A stretch of 64,000 bases of DNA from Stichopus chloronotus (Eukaryota; Echinodermata; Holothuroidea; Aspidochirotida; Stichopodidae): the NCBI GenBank assembly GCA_021234535.1, contig CM037838.1, forward strand, positions 20,095,009-20,159,008. Reading direction: 5' to 3'. The notes under the pieces are model-generated. The model ran no database searches. It was not told the DNA's origin and worked only from the letters and a program-made list of their open reading frames with translations. This document shows positions 12,801-26,481 of this stretch, one piece after another; position 1 is the stretch's first letter, and each line of letters begins with the position of its first letter. The position numbers and the translations under genes were made by a program.

Positions 12801-14159
12801 CTCGGTATCTGTATCTCCTTCTAGAAGCACTTACACAACATCTGTCGAATCCATGCGTGTGTTTTTTTCTCTCTCTCTCTATCTTTTTTTCCTTTCTCCA
12901 TAATACCCTTTACCTCCTGTTTTGATAAACATTTTTTTTTATTTTTGTTGTCGAGTGCGTTTTCTTCAAGGTGAGATCGTAATCTCTTTAATAGAATTTG
13001 AAGACAGGAGTAAACGTTTGGCTGGCAACTCTTCATGGACGATGACATGTCTTCTTTTTCTTTTTTTGCTCTCAAAAATATTAATGTATCAGGCTTTCCT
13101 CCGTTGTCATAGAGCAGAAATTTTTTTCATATTGCAAAAGACTGCTGTGAAAATTGTCTTATTTGAAGGGTTTGGATTTTTGAAGAAAGACCTCTCCACG
13201 ACCGAGAAAGCGATAATTGTAAAACATTTTCCTGATTGTGTTTGTCACGGTTTTGATTGATTCGATTGTCGTAATTCCAGCAATTAATGCGAATCTTATT
13301 AGATTCTGCCGGCTGTGTCTGGGCTGGATAGAATCCTGACTGAAAAAATTTATGATGGTTCTTATTCTCCTTCCCATTACATTCATGCGTTTAACTGTCC
13401 CCATTAATACTGTACCTACTGCTGATGAAAACAAATAAAATGGTAATAAGTAAAGAGATATGAAGTAATGAATTATAGTTTATTGCTTTTCATTTTATTA
13501 GGGTAGCTGCAATTGTCGATATTGATTTCAGGATATAGCATTTACGAATCACAGCACTTGGCTTTCTGTCCTGACTGTTCCATGTCATATTGAACGCATT
13601 TGCCAAGGAAAAAGTTGCACCTAGGAATGAAAGAGTGGAAATTTTAAAATGAATTTTTGGAATGAGGCAAAGTAATATGATCATATGTGCACATCTTAGT
13701 GCAGACTAAAGTGCAGTACAGTGTAGTAACTATGATGTGCTGTGTAAAATGTATATGTTGTATACACTACTGCAGTCCAGTTTTTGGGAGGAATAGTTCA
13801 GTACAGCATAGTGCAGTATGTATGGGGTATATGCTGCAAAGTATGCAATGTTCTCCACAAGGGTCCTAGGGGGTGGCCCACCCTAAGTGAAGATGACCCC
13901 CTGAAGTACCTGGTGCCCTCCTGAAAAAGAATATTCCACTCCCTACTAAAGCTTTTCTTGACCCCCCCCCCAAAAATGGCAATTGGCTGCTGTAAGAGCA
14001 AGAAATCATCTCTGAATTGCACCATTTTGCATTGTTTAGCACACCAATTTTCAAAATTTATGGCACATTTATTGCAACCATTTTGCAATCTTTTCGTGAC
14101 CATGTACATTCGCGTCACCTGTGGCTTCTCCCTCTCTTGAAAATCTGTTGACAACGCCA

Positions 14160-15080
14160 CTTTGGTATGGTGTGGTATGGTAGTATGGTATAGTTTGGTG
14201 TGATGTCATATGTATGGTGTGGACTGTGGTACATATGTTATGGTGTGGTATGGTTCATATGGTATGGTGGGGTGCAGTATGATATGGTGTAGTATGGTAT
14301 GATGTGATCTGGTATTGCTTGATGTATACTATGGTATGGTCTGTTATGGTATGGAAATTGGTATGATGGCATGATATGGTACAGTATGGTATGGTGTAGT
14401 GTGGTATGGTATGTGGTGTGGTATACTGTAGTATGTTATGGTGTAGTTTGGTATGATGTGGTATGGTATTGCTTGATGTATACTATGGTATAGGTCTGTT
14501 ATGGTATGGAAATTGGTATGATGCCATGGTATGGTATGGTATGGTATAGTATGGTATGGTGTAGTATGGTATGGTACATACAGTATAATGGTATGATGTG
14601 CAATACTGTAGTATGTTATGGTGTAGTTTGCTATGATGTGATACGGTATTGCTTGATGTATACTATGGTATGGTCTGTTATGATATGGAAATTGGTATGA
14701 TGGCATGGTATAGTATAGTAAGGTGTAGTATGGTATGGTACATATAGTATAATGGTATGGTATGGTATGGTATGCTGTAGTATGTTATGGTGTAGTATGG
14801 TATGATGTGGTATGGCATTGCTTACGATGGTATGGTCTGTTATGATACATGGAAATTGGTATAATGGCATATGGTATGGTGTAGTATGGTATGGTACATA
14901 TAATGGTATGGTGTGGTATACTGTCGGTAGTATAATGTGGTGTAGTATGGTATGATACATGGTACAGTATTACTTACTATGGTATGGTCTGTTATGGTAT
15001 TAAAATTGGTATAATGGCATGATATGGTGAAGTATGGTATAGCGTGGTATCTGTAGTATGGTATTTATTTGTAGAACTAA
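14160..15080. repeat. TATGG-type satellite with a 150-180 bp longer-period unit
   Basis: The block is built from TGGTATGGTATGG-like pentamers with GTAGTATGG variants. On top of this a longer unit recurs: GGTATTGCTTGATGTATACT or a decayed form at 14311, 14465, 14645, 14814 and about 14965, each followed by TATGGTCTGTTATG and then GGAAATTGGTATGATGGCAT. Spacings are 154, 180, 169 and about 151 bp. The flanks (13690-13860 and 15080-15250) contain looser GTAGTATGG and TACAGTA sequence that may be decayed array. Minus-strand frames here encode Tyr-His-Thr-Ile-Pro runs and are not genes. Confidence 0.88.
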
Positions 15081-15818
15081 GTGTTGTGTAGTATAGTGTA
15101 GTCTAGCATTGCTTTAATATTCATAGCATAGCATACATACAGTACCATAGCATTTTAATGGTATCTTGTGGTAAAATACTGTTTACATGCATATATGTAC
15201 ATTACTTTAGTTGCTGTTTAGTACAGAAACGTTCAGCACAGTCATCATACAGTGTAATTACACAAGCTTAGTGCTATGTGGTACGTACAGCACTCGTGTC
15301 ATGAACATTACTGTATCGCACAATACAACAGTGATTGCACTGAATGTTCAATAACCTGCCACATTGGAGATCGGCATCAATTTCAAACGCATTCCAGAGC
15401 ATCCTGAACATGTGGCATCTATAATGATGATGGAATTTGACATCTGCTGTTTTCTCATACATTGTTATGTACAGTAAAATGCAGAGGTTATACTGCAATG
15501 TCAGACAATTCGTCTTTCATGAAGATCATCACAGAATTTTCCAAAATGATGACTTAATTTTGTGAAACTTTTCCCAAATTTTAGATTATTTCACTTCAAA
15601 GAGGCACTGACATAAAATTTGTCACAGGGGTATTGTACGGTGCAAGTTCCTGGCAGTTCAATCTAAACTGTGAATTTGTAATTAATCCTTTGCCCTCTCC
15701 CTCCTTGACCCCTTTCATTTCCTACGCTAATTCTCTCACACTCACAAAACTGTTGCTGGGGAACGTCCCAGTGGTATGAATGCCGCTTAAATTTTTCCCT
15801 TCGTCTCTCCTTCACCAG

Positions 15819-15974
15819 AGCAAGGGCCACGTTCCCCAGGCCCAGTTGAATCCCGAGGCAGATGAGTATGTCCTGGACCTGCTCGCTACCTGCGAGGAGA
15901 AGCTTCTGAAGCTCCTAGAAGAGTTAGATGGCCATGACGTGGAGGAGACCCTGCAACAAATAGAAGAGGAAGAG
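15819..15974 (+). CDS. ODAD3: ODAD3 (CCDC151) internal exon, second visible
   Basis: The exon is 156 bases, exactly 52 codons, in phase 0 at both ends, which matches the phase-0 end of the previous exon. The acceptor is CTCTCCTTCACCAG|AGC and the donor is GAG|GTAGGA. It reads SKGHVPQAQLNPEADEYVL and continues with CEEKLLKLLEELDGHDVEE and a run of glutamates, an amphipathic, acidic helix consistent with the C-terminal coiled-coil part of ODAD3. The joined text (HIKA then SKGHVP) reads continuously, so no exon seems to be missing between them. GC content and codon use stand out sharply from the AT-rich intron on either side. Confidence 0.88.
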
Positions 15975-18900
15975 GTAGGAGTCTTATAATCTCTTCATCT
16001 GTGCTTTAACATGAAATGCTTCTCCCAACTTTGTAAAATTGTGACTGAGCATGTAGGTTACATAATACATGGAATTTTTAACTCATCACCCACTTTTGTC
16101 TTTCTCTGGAGTGAGGTGTCCCGAATGTGTGGTATCTGGTCATACACAAGTGCTCCACGGGAACATGCCGATAAACTGACATGCAGCACAGTACCATGTG
16201 TCAGATTGTTAGGAAGCATGCAGGCATCACCTCTAGTGGTCGTTTCATAATTACCTAAAGCCGGTCACTTGTGGGTGTCAAGTTTTGTTTTAAGGTCATG
16301 TAGGGGTCATTCAAAGGCACAAAAGGAAATTTGTCCTGCCTTACATTACATGGAATATTTCCAAATAGTTGCTAACTTTGTGAATGTCAGTGTACAGTGA
16401 GGGAAACAACTGATAACAATGGCTCAGCTACTTTTTACTGTGCTGTTGGTGTTTTAGTTACTTTCAAGGATTTGTTGCTTCAACCATGGAGCTACAAGGA
16501 ATGGAGTAAAAGCAGCTTATAACCCTTGGAAGTTATGAACTGTTCCAACATTCCATAGCTCAAAACCCTCATTAATTGGTACAAAGGCCTATAATCTAGG
16601 ATTACTGAAGGTTAAGCGACAGTTGTAGGCAAGATGAAGCACCACCTGTAAAGTGTAGTAGCAGCCATAATGTTGTTTTTGTCATAATTTTTAAGCAATA
16701 TTAGAAGAGATTTCGGAGGACTGCGCTCTTGTGTGCACATATGCCATCAATTTTTCAAAACTAAGGAAGAATCTAGCTTTACGATAAGCTAAGTTTTGTT
16801 GTCAGGAAGGACCCGGAATGATGGGAAATTTACTTGCAAAAAGTTTCTCAGTTTTCATATACTTAAAAATATCCTCTATTGAGAAATAGGTGGTAGCACT
16901 GGAACAAAATGTCAATTTTTCTTTATTTGTGGGTCGTTTTATAGATGTACAGTAAGCTTCATTGTAGACTGCACATTTATCGCTACAAAGTTTACTGTTA
17001 ATTAAGAAACTGTGCAGTATGTCTGTGTCAATATGTCTGTCATTTCCATTTTTGGAATGTGTAAACTATGATAACAGTCATTTTTCATACAATCAAAGTT
17101 TTTGACTCCTGTTTGTCATCTAACAGATGAAGGAAGTTCAAATGGATTACAGTGGAGCAAAGGAATTGTCTGATTAGAATTTAGAAAGATTAGGTACTGA
17201 ATGGATTTGTAAAGGGATTGTTGAGAATGTGATTCAAGGTAACATTAAGTTTGAACAATAACACCATGTCACAAAGACTCTGCTTTAACTCCATTTGTAG
17301 TAGCTCCATGCTCCAACACATGGCATTAAGAAATTCTTGATAGGCAGATCTCCGCTCATCGTCCAAACAACGGCTTTCATGGATCACAGAAATAAATTCT
17401 GAGCTCTGAGTGGCTAGCGTATCTTCTGTTGTGCTGACTTTGCAGCTTTTGAATAATTAGTAGAAAATCTATGGATTCTTCCAAAAACTCAAACCTTTCA
17501 AAATTTTTAATCAGATGAATGTTTTCTTACCATGTAAATGTCAATAAAGGAAGCAAATGTTGATACAAAATATGCACTGAAAGGTGTCAGTTTTAACAAT
17601 ACGTCCTGTGCAATCATCGGAAGTGGTGCAGTTACCACTGCACAAGCGTTAAATTATGAGAGATGAACTGTGTGCTGTTGATAGAGACCTGTTACAAGTT
17701 AACAGAAATAAGTTTCACTTCCTTTGGATATTTCTCTCTCAACTTTTCCCTGGAACCCATGTTTATTGCCCAATTTTGTAAGAAGTGTTTTCAATTTTAG
17801 GCTTTGGCATTTGGATTTGCCTGTCTTGTCTTGACTTGACCATCTGTAGAAAATGCTGACTGTACACTGCACAGAGAATTAAGAGTGCATTGGTTGTTCT
17901 GAGACAGGTTAGGTTCTTACTTGCAAAGTTTTTTTGAACCTTGTAGCTAGTAGCTACTGTACTTTCGAGTCTCTCGGTGTGTAAAATTTGTCGAATGGTT
18001 TTCATCGTGACCTCTGGTCATTATTTGGATTCTTCTAGCATATTTTGAACAAAAGAAGTTGGTCTGATGGAATGGGAGTTGCAGTGTTTGGAGTAAGGAT
18101 GGGATGAGCGTCATGGGGAAGGATGTTGTGGGTATATTGATGTGATGTGAGGTCCAGACATGTTGCTGAGATCAACAAACATCACAGTAGGGTATGCCAT
18201 ACAAGGACAAATCTTTACTCAGTTCCTAACTCAAATGGGAAAATGCAGTCACCCCAGTTTGTATCAGCATAGTCCCCCATCCTAATTTGCGAATGGCCCT
18301 TTTAATCATGGGACAATACTTTTGTCTACTGGATTGCTAAATTCATGCAAGTGTTTGTTTACTTTGAATAAACTGTGTGATAGTTTTGAAATATCCTGAA
18401 AGATATTTGTAAGGTATAGAAGAGTAGATTTGTGAGATTTGGCTGATGCTTCAGAATGAAGTTGGGGTGACTGTTTATTCCCTTTCAAAGCAAAGAGTGT
18501 TTCTGAGGGAATTGCTGATACTCACTATGACGATGCTAAGTTTGTGGCCTATTTCTTTTGCATCTTTCACAGAAGATATTTTTAGTTTGGTACCTGGAAA
18601 TTGTCCTCACAAAATTTAGATCCCTGCAATGTTAGAACACATTTTTGTCTCCAAATGACATATATTGGTGAAGCGCTTCCACCTTTTCACACTCCCTCCG
18701 CTGCCATCCCAACCCTTCTGATCTTCCTCATCTTGATCTATCCATACATTATCAAGTCTCAGATCTATTTTCAAATGTATTTATTCTGCACAAGCAGCAT
18801 GGTTTGATCTTGTTTTGTACAGTAAATGCCCCGGTGCATGTTTTACACTTGTAAGTGTCTGAGTTTTTAATTTTCAAAGTGACTGCAGTTAGTACTTTGC

Positions 18901-21900
18901 CTTAAAACTGAAAGAAAGCAAAAAAAAAATTACTTAAATATTTATGATCATAAATGCAAATTAATCTAAATTGTAAGAAATTTTAACAAAATCTAATACC
19001 TCTCACATGATCTGCCAAGTCAATAGGTCCATGACTCATCATGAATATGACATTGTAAATTGCAGGGACTCGAAGGTTTTGATTAAAATAACGGAAAAAA
19101 GAGGGAGTTTGTGTGTACGTATAATCAACTGCATCAACGACAAAGACATTTACATCTGAAGAAACAGCAGATTTCGTCCTCCTCTCTGAATTGATCAAGC
19201 TCTGCCATATTCAAAGTCAGCATGCAAGTTTGGACAGATGGGGTCTTTCCTTGGATGCGACGTAACTTTTTGCCTCCAATCTCGTTATTAACCAGGGGAA
19301 TCAAGGATGGTGCCGAACAAGAACTTGTCAATACATGTATCTTTTTCGATTTTTGTTTCGAGTTTGTCAGAAAAATGATTTTGACACCCCTTGGAGGAAA
19401 GGAAAAATGCCAGAAATGACAATGATGCAAGAAGTAGTCTCTCAGTCAAAGGTCTGACTTGTCTCGCCTTCGTCCATATTCTCTTAAAAAAACAGATCTC
19501 CGTCTCCGGCTGCCTTGCTTAGGAACGACACTTGCATGGAAGAAATTGACTCAAAACTAGTGCATTCCACCGTTGCTTGTCAATAGTGAGCTTTTCTGAG
19601 CACCCTTCCCTTAGCTCTTCGCTCAGCCAGCTTGCATTTCTGTGTATCAGCTTCATTTGTCTTATATGCATGGCTTTCTATCTTTTGACAAGATGAGGAT
19701 AGCAACCTCCACCCCCCCCCAAGTCTCAGAGCTTCGTTCTTACCATACAGAAGTACTCCGCAGTGTGTCCTGTCTTCTCTGTCCTCCCACCCCTGTTGCC
19801 ACTGACGAAGAATTTGTCACTGTTGGTTTTCGTGTCACGCTAACTCTCCTTGGCAGGCTAATGCTTCCAGCCTTTCTCCATCAACCCCTTTTCTTTTTCC
19901 CACTCTCTCTCTCTCTTTTTCACTTCTGTCTTTCGGTCTGCTTTCGTCGATTTCACTGAACATGGTTTTAATGTCAAAGTAGAAATCCCTTCCACCATCG
20001 TTGAGAAACCCAATTTTAAAGCCAGCAGATGTTCCACGCTAATTGATGAAGTGCATTTGGAACTCGTTTGCGTCTTGTAATTTTATCCATCTCCAGAATG
20101 CATGTTGAACAATTGAGTCTCCGTCATGATTTGTGACGTGGTATCTCTCTTTAAAGGGCACCGCAGTCAGGGATTGATCTCGAGGTATATAAATTTCTTT
20201 CTCTCGTCTCCCTGATACGGTATTAATCCGAGCACATCTCCCTTCTTTACAGTAGGTGCTCTGTCCTTTCCTATTCTCTGCGTCATTCTTGTTTTGATTC
20301 AGTGATGGAGTAAATTAAATTAAACGTAACAAACAACCAACAAGTATGTAGATTTACATCATTTGTCATGTATGTATACAGAAAAAACTCCTTTGGCAGC
20401 TTATAGTGCTCTGACAAACTGCAATCAGGCTTCACATTAATGCCTCACAGATGTGCTGCAGAATGAACTTGCATGGCTGTACCACAAAGACATCTGAATA
20501 TGTATTAGGGTAGGGATAGTTGGAGTTTGTCAGAACATAGGGGGAGGGGAGGGGATGGGAGAACTGTGACAGTGTAGCCGTCGCTGTGTGAAACAAATTA
20601 GAAATTGTAGACAGAGCAACTGCTATTAACTTATTGATATCCAAATTTGATACTAGTTTGATGGATATTCTTGTGACATTCTTGGATTTTAAATTTACTT
20701 CAACTGTCATTTTGAAGTTAGTGATGGATTTAATTGAAGAAAACTAGGCTGCCATCGAAAACTTGACAGAAATCTTACCTCGTAATCTCAATTGACAAAA
20801 TTTGAAATTTCATTTTGCCTCGTGCATTGCGATACAAGCCCCTGTCACTAGAGATGAGTGCAGAAATTAAGAGCATCTGTTCCTCGTAATAGCGATGCTC
20901 GGTGGGTAAACCTTTTCAGTTAGTGTTGTTTCATATGACAACGCAAGCTCAGCAGTACCATTAAGTAAATCATCCATTTCATTTGATATTGTAGTAGTAG
21001 TGGCATAAAATTAGTCTCACATTCATGCACTTCCCTTCCTGGAGTTTGGCCACTTTGTTAAAAATGAGATCAGATCAATCAATGTCAAATTTTCGCATGG
21101 CGAATTGCAGATCAAGTTGAAGTCTTTGAAATAGAGCCACATGGTGTGTAGTCAATCTTTCCTTCAAACAGGTCATCGCATTTACAGTGACGTACAGTAT
21201 TGAAAATTAGCCTGGAATGGGAAATTGGGAGGGGGGGGAAAGTGTAGTCCATGTTCAAATTTCAAAAGGGGATCAGTGGGGGGATCACAGCATTAAAATG
21301 AAATAGTGAAAGATAGAATATTAGTCTGGCTAGAATTGGAAAATTTTGAGGATGAGGGACGAAGTGAAGCTTTCTAGGAGGGAAAGGGGAAAATGAAAGC
21401 TAAAAAGATTTTATAACGAGAAAAGGCTAAAAGTTTAGATGATTACTTCAGGCAGTCAGTAAGGTAGTTAGTATTTTTTCAATATGACATGGTAATCTGT
21501 TTTGTGGGTGGGCGGAGAGAGTGGGCGGAGCCTTTTATAAGCTGTCACCTGGAGATTTTACTGACTTAAAATCTTGAAAGAAAAGTGATACCTCTGGTTT
21601 GGATTTGTAGATAGTGTGGTTAGTTTATGGCAGACTCTATGTAGGACGATAACAGTGCAGTATTAGCAGCAGTTAAAAATATCCCATTGTGTAGGAACGT
21701 GATACATCGTCTTGTATTAATTACAAGCGATAAGTTCCTACTCTACCACCGCATGGTAACCCTTGTGAGAAAAACTGTGGGAGGTTTCCAAATTTGGAGA
21801 ACTTTATAACTGAATAGAACCAGTTTTTCCTAGTTTTACGGGTAGCCTATGTTTTCTTCTCGATGGAAACATCTTTTTGCTTTGCATTATAGTTCACACT

Positions 21901-23484
21901 TGTGGCAAAATATACGTTAATTTTACAACCTTAATGGCCTGTGATGTGTCCTGTATCTTGACCCTTTAGAACATGCCAGCCTGATACTGGTTACAGGCAC
22001 AAGAGTATAAATCTGGTGTAATCCTGTGTACAAATACTGCATGCACAGGAACCATCCCTGGTGATCAAGGCTGGGGCAGAATGCGACAACTGAGATTTTG
22101 TGCGGGTCTTTGTAGGCAACACACTGATGTTGAAAATATTATTTTAGTAACATGAAAGATTATCTTACGTAACTTAAGGTGCTATAGTCTGTCTGCGGTA
22201 AGCTACATTATGGGATTCCAGATGTTTGCACAGCAGACTTACTATGTCTTATACTCAAGATATGCACATTATACGACTCAACTTGTAATCAGGCATCTTA
22301 ATACGGTAGCCCTTTCTCTGAGTGGTCATCAATCATGTTCCTTTAATGTAGGAATTTTCTTTTGGTCTTGTGCAACACCATTGGGTTCTGTCTGGTCAAT
22401 TTTATGTTCCCAAGTCAAGTCGAAACTGGCCGCTGATGCAAAATGCTTTGACGTGCATGCAAGTGCCTAGTACGAGGGTGTCGATTTTCAAAATGAAATT
22501 TTTCTTCAAGTTGACTTGATTCTGCATATTATCCATTTCATGGTTGTGTGCCAGTGGGTGATGAGTAACGGTTTCGTGGGCATAATTCCATGGTACAGTG
22601 CCACAGCTACAATGCCCTGCAATTACGAATCTGAGATGTCTCTTGGCAGTTATCTTTGAAGTACATTTTACGCAGGTTTCCGATCTCTTTTGTGGAAATT
22701 TCCCTCATGCAAACCCTCGACTCACAAGTACCAAGTGCTGACAATCAATAGATTAAATGGAAGTCAGACTGCTTGACCAGTTCAGATCTAGTTTTTATTG
22801 CATTTTTAGAAAAATCAGGGATTCATGGACTAATAGACACAAACAGTATAACCCTTAAGGACAATTTATCAAAATAGAAATAATTCTGTCACACAACGGA
22901 GAGGCTGAATATACACCATCTGACAGTAACTCTTTTAGTTTTTTAAAGTCAAGAGGGTTTTCGAGCAATTTGACCTTCGTTTTGGGACCATTATTAGTGC
23001 ATTGCACTGCTCCCGGTCTTCTAGATGTCAGTTTGTGACCAAGACAGTGTTAGCTGACCTCAATTTTAAAAGCCCAGTTACGCCTTGATTTATGCCCCAT
23101 ACATTTGGCCACTGCAGTTACAGTACATTCACTTGTATTTTCATAATGTTACAATTCATGCAATTTTCTGCAGCTGTTTAAATCTGTCTGCAATGAGTTC
23201 CATGCAACCTTAAACTTCACAGCTGACAGGTTTTCACTGCCTTTTTTTCCACCATTCTTTTCCTCCTGTCCCATCCCCTGGAATGTTGATTAAGGGAGGA
23301 AAAATGCAGGTGTCAGGAAGTTGGAAAATCTATCATGCAATACAAAAACACAGACTATAAGACAAATTTGTACCACCCTGCCCTCTGTATCAAATCTGTC
23401 AAATTATAATTTTAATAGTGAATTCACATCCCTGTTAGATGTTGTAAGAGAGAGACGTAATTTATGAGGTTGGAGTGAGAGGTT

Positions 23485-24190
23485 GGAAGGTAGTGGGCTA
23501 GGGATCTCAGGGGAAGTTATCAGAGAAAATCGGCATAATTAGTACAAGGCAAATGTGGAAGGTAGTGCAGGTGGTGGCTCACTTGGGATCACAGAGGGTG
23601 GCATGAGAGAAACATATTTTTTTTGAGGTTTACAGTGGATGGTCGTGCACTAGGTATCACAGAGGATATATCACGTCGGAGATAATACAAGGTTAGTGTG
23701 GAAGGTAGTGCAGTAGGGATTGCAGAGGGTGGCAAGAGAGAAAGATAATATGATCATGGAGTTGCCATTAATGACATGAGGGAGGTATGGAAGGTAGGGA
23801 TCACAGAAGGGTGCACGGTGGCATGAAAGAGGCGTAATAAAAGGTTGACTTCTAAGGTTAGTGCACCTGGTATCACAAAGAATGTCACAAGGGAAACATG
23901 GTATGAACTATGAGGTTGCATGAATGTGCACTAGGGATCACAGGGGGTGTCACAAAAGGGGACATAATACAAGTTTAGCACTGTAAGGTAGTGCATTAGG
24001 GATCACAGAGGGTGGCATGAGAGAAACATAGGGTGAGGTAGGCATGGAAGGTAGTGGACAAGGGATCACCGAGGGTGTCATGAGAGAAGTACAAGGTAGG
24101 CATGAAAAGTCGGGCACAAGGTATCAGCAAAGGGTAGCATGAGAGAAACATAGTATGTGGTAGGCATTCAAAGTAGTGCAGGTACCACAG
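23485..24190. repeat. Degenerate minisatellite, about 10 units of 58-84 bp
   Basis: The phrase AGGGATCACAGAGGGTG or a variant recurs at about 23501, 23585, 23652, 23716, 23797, 23869, 23934, 23999, 24062 and 24120. Each is usually followed by GGCATGAGAGAAACATA and preceded by GGAAGGTAGTGCA. Unit length drifts between 58 and 84 bp through small insertions and deletions. It lies in an ODAD3 intron and shows no coding potential. Confidence 0.88.
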
Positions 24191-25251
24191 ACATTAATGC
24201 AAACTTTTGAGTCCACAGCGGGACCTCAATAGAAAGCAATCTAGAATTTGGAGATGAAAGTATCGCTACCAATAACTGCAAACTGTCTAAATAAATGGAA
24301 TTACATCCAGATGATTGCTGTAGTGTATTCACAGCAAATAACAAAGTTCCCTTTAATGCCATTTACAGTTCAAAACAGAGGTTCACAGTCTTATGTTGTT
24401 GCATTTAAGTGTCCGTTACTGCTTTCAAATGTAGGGTAAGAACATGGTACAGTATTTTCAATGCTTTGGAATAGTCTTTGTAAAATGTTAATCACATTAA
24501 GGACTCTTTTCCGTTATTTTGATTTGTTTCCTTCACGTTCTTTATGGAAAAAAAAAAAGAAATCTCCCGAAATCGTCCTTGGTTAGCGTAAGAAAAAAAG
24601 AGTGTAAGATGAAGAGATGAATCAAAGAAAGTGCCATTTCAAGGCCCTTCAAAGCTTCTCATATGTTTTTGACAAAAGCAAAATGGTTTCAATATTATTG
24701 GTTTACAGGTTAATTGATGTCATTACCATCAATATTTTAGTGCATGCATATTCTAATTAACTAGGAAAAGATCAACCTAAAAATGTATGAGAGAGCAAAA
24801 AAAAAATAAAAAGAAAAAACAGAATGGCATATCATACACCATCAAGGAGATAAAAAGAAACTTGAATCTTCCATTTGTCAAGAAAAGCAAATTATCCCTT
24901 TCCTTAAAAAGTTATTTGTCATTGAAGCAGATTGATGTCAAACTCCGAGAATAAACACATTAACTGAAAAAAAAAATAAAAGGAGAATAAAATCAAAGAA
25001 AAGTTACTCTTGCCTTTTTAGCCTAGAGATCTGCTCTTCATATATTTGCAAGTGAATTAAGTGCCTTTGACGTGGGCATGGAATGAGATTAAAACAGACT
25101 TGTGTGACAGATATGATCGGTAGTGGTACGCAATATCACTCACTGAAACCATATTATCGAAAATGGAATCTTTGAGAGTTGATTTTCAGTGGCAGTTTGA
25201 AGTTGAAACGGTAATGAAACAACAATAGTAATGTTTTTTTTTTTCTTGGGG

Positions 25252-25319
25252 AGGTAGGAAGGTAGGTAAGTAGGTAGGTAGGTAGGTAGGTAGGTAGGTA
25301 GGTAGATAGGTAGGTAGGG
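25252..25319. repeat. (GGTA)n tetranucleotide microsatellite
   Basis: About 16 GGTA units with single-base interruptions (GGAA, AAGTA, GATA), preceded by a T-run. Confidence 0.92.
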
Positions 25320-26337
25320 AGACTGGAGTTTGGTATTCAGTCAGGTTGTGGCTTCTGGTTTGAGTATTGTGATCAATTACTCATTCAAATGATCAAATGT
25401 CACTTCTGATTACTTCAGAGCACTTTCAGTGTTCAGGTGATAACATGTCAGTAATTCAGCTGGTTGCTCCCAGTGATGGCATGAGCTCTTTTGACTTTCA
25501 GAAATTTGATGTTAGTGGCTTTATCAATTTTAGCTGCTTCAGTGGTTGATTTTCCCAGTAAATGCTGTACATGTCTGCTGGCAGATGGGGGCAAATTAAT
25601 TGTGAAAACCTTGTAGACAATTTCTCAAAAATCATGAGTTAAACAGTAACAGTGTTGTAGGTTCCATCCTTTGTGTGAAACAGCTACAGTACCTCTTCTT
25701 TATCTATGTTTTATTGCATGGTCAAAGGTCATTGATGAAATATGAATTCAAGCTTTTGTGAAAATTATGATATCACAGAAACTTACATTTGGACACTTGC
25801 TTGATCATAGGAAGTTAGTACATGAGGTGTGTTTTTTTTCCCAGTTAGTGACTTGATTCACACCTTCTGCTTGCTCTGTTTTACTGAAGCAGTTAACTGC
25901 AGTGGCTGTCGCAGTGGCAGTGTCTGGACAGTTTATCGCTGACCTTACAACAGGCCCTGCATGGATTTTAACTTCAAGTCTTTGTCTTGACAACATGCAG
26001 AGTGGTGCAGGACAGTGGATCAAAGTATCCGTAACAATATTGTGGTTTCTAGGAATCTGCAGATGCTGCTGAAAAGTCCACCCATCTGGCAGGTATTGAA
26101 GAGGATTCGATTATGCATTGAGGCGTGGCGTGTAACTCCATCATAAAGCATTTCAATTTTAGGTTTATAAAACCATCATTGTAAATTATGTGACATATTT
26201 CAATGTCAAGACAGTGTTTAACATTGTACCACATTGTTGTACAGAAGTTGTACAGAAAATACAGTGTGCTGTACACCTTCACGTCTGCGGTGGCAAAATG
26301 TCAGACCTACTGATGAAACCTTATAGTTTACAGTACA

Positions 26338-26440
26338 TGTAATCAGAACCTCAATATACTGTAATTAGAACCTCAATAAACAGTAAGCTGTAATCAAAAC
26401 CTCAATATATAGTGTACACTGTAATTACAAGCTCAAGTAC
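26338..26440. repeat. Short tandem array, GTAATYARAACCTCAATA unit
   Basis: The phrase GTAATCAGAACCTCAATA recurs four times with small changes (at about 26339, 26360, 26390 and 26421), with units of 21 to 32 bp separated by TACTGTA or ACAGTAAGCT spacers. It ends about 40 bp before the acceptor of the next ODAD3 exon. Confidence 0.75.
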
Positions 26441-26481
26441 ATTTTAATCACTATGTATGTTTCTCTTTCTGTTACAATCAG

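Larger units (their letters stand above)
3588..15818 (+). other. ODAD3 intron, 12.2 kb
   Basis: The intron is bounded by GTAAGT at the left and TTCACCAG at the right. It carries pyrimidine-rich and CT simple repeats (6145-6193, 6841-6865), a G10 tract at 7633, a C10 tract at 13962, a 14-A run near 12223 and the TATGG satellite (14160-15080). CpG is sparse across most of it: I counted 3 in the 480 bases from 10201. More CpG-rich patches lie near 5140-5440, 8690-8760, 9180-9350 and 11500-11800. I see no supported exon. The many short ORFs lack recognisable domains. Confidence 0.7.
15975..26481 (+). other. ODAD3 intron, 10.5 kb
   Basis: The intron runs from GTAGGA to ACAATCAG. It contains the roughly 70-bp minisatellite at 23485-24190, the GGTA tetranucleotide array at 25252-25319, a short tandem array at about 26338-26440, a G-rich patch (GGGGGAGGGGAGGGG) near 20541 and a C9 tract at 19712. 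I see no additional exon. ORFs such as 17190-17387 minus and 19642-19959 plus have no recognised domain. Confidence 0.7.

Noticed and set aside
14344..14960. Minus-strand ORFs of 109-120 codons and a plus-strand ORF in the TATGG satellite
   Set aside because: They encode Tyr-His-Thr-Ile-Pro or Met-Val-Trp-Tyr runs that simply follow the pentamer repeat in several frames.
11497..17387. Two minus-strand ORFs (11497-11697 and 17190-17387) both containing Asp-Asp-Glu-Arg-Arg-Ser
   Set aside because: The match is six residues only; flanking DNA and protein do not align, so chance is the simpler explanation.
23485..24190. CRISPR-like reading of the regularly spaced repeats
   Set aside because: Units are degenerate and adjoining, spacers are themselves repeated, and the setting is a eukaryotic intron.
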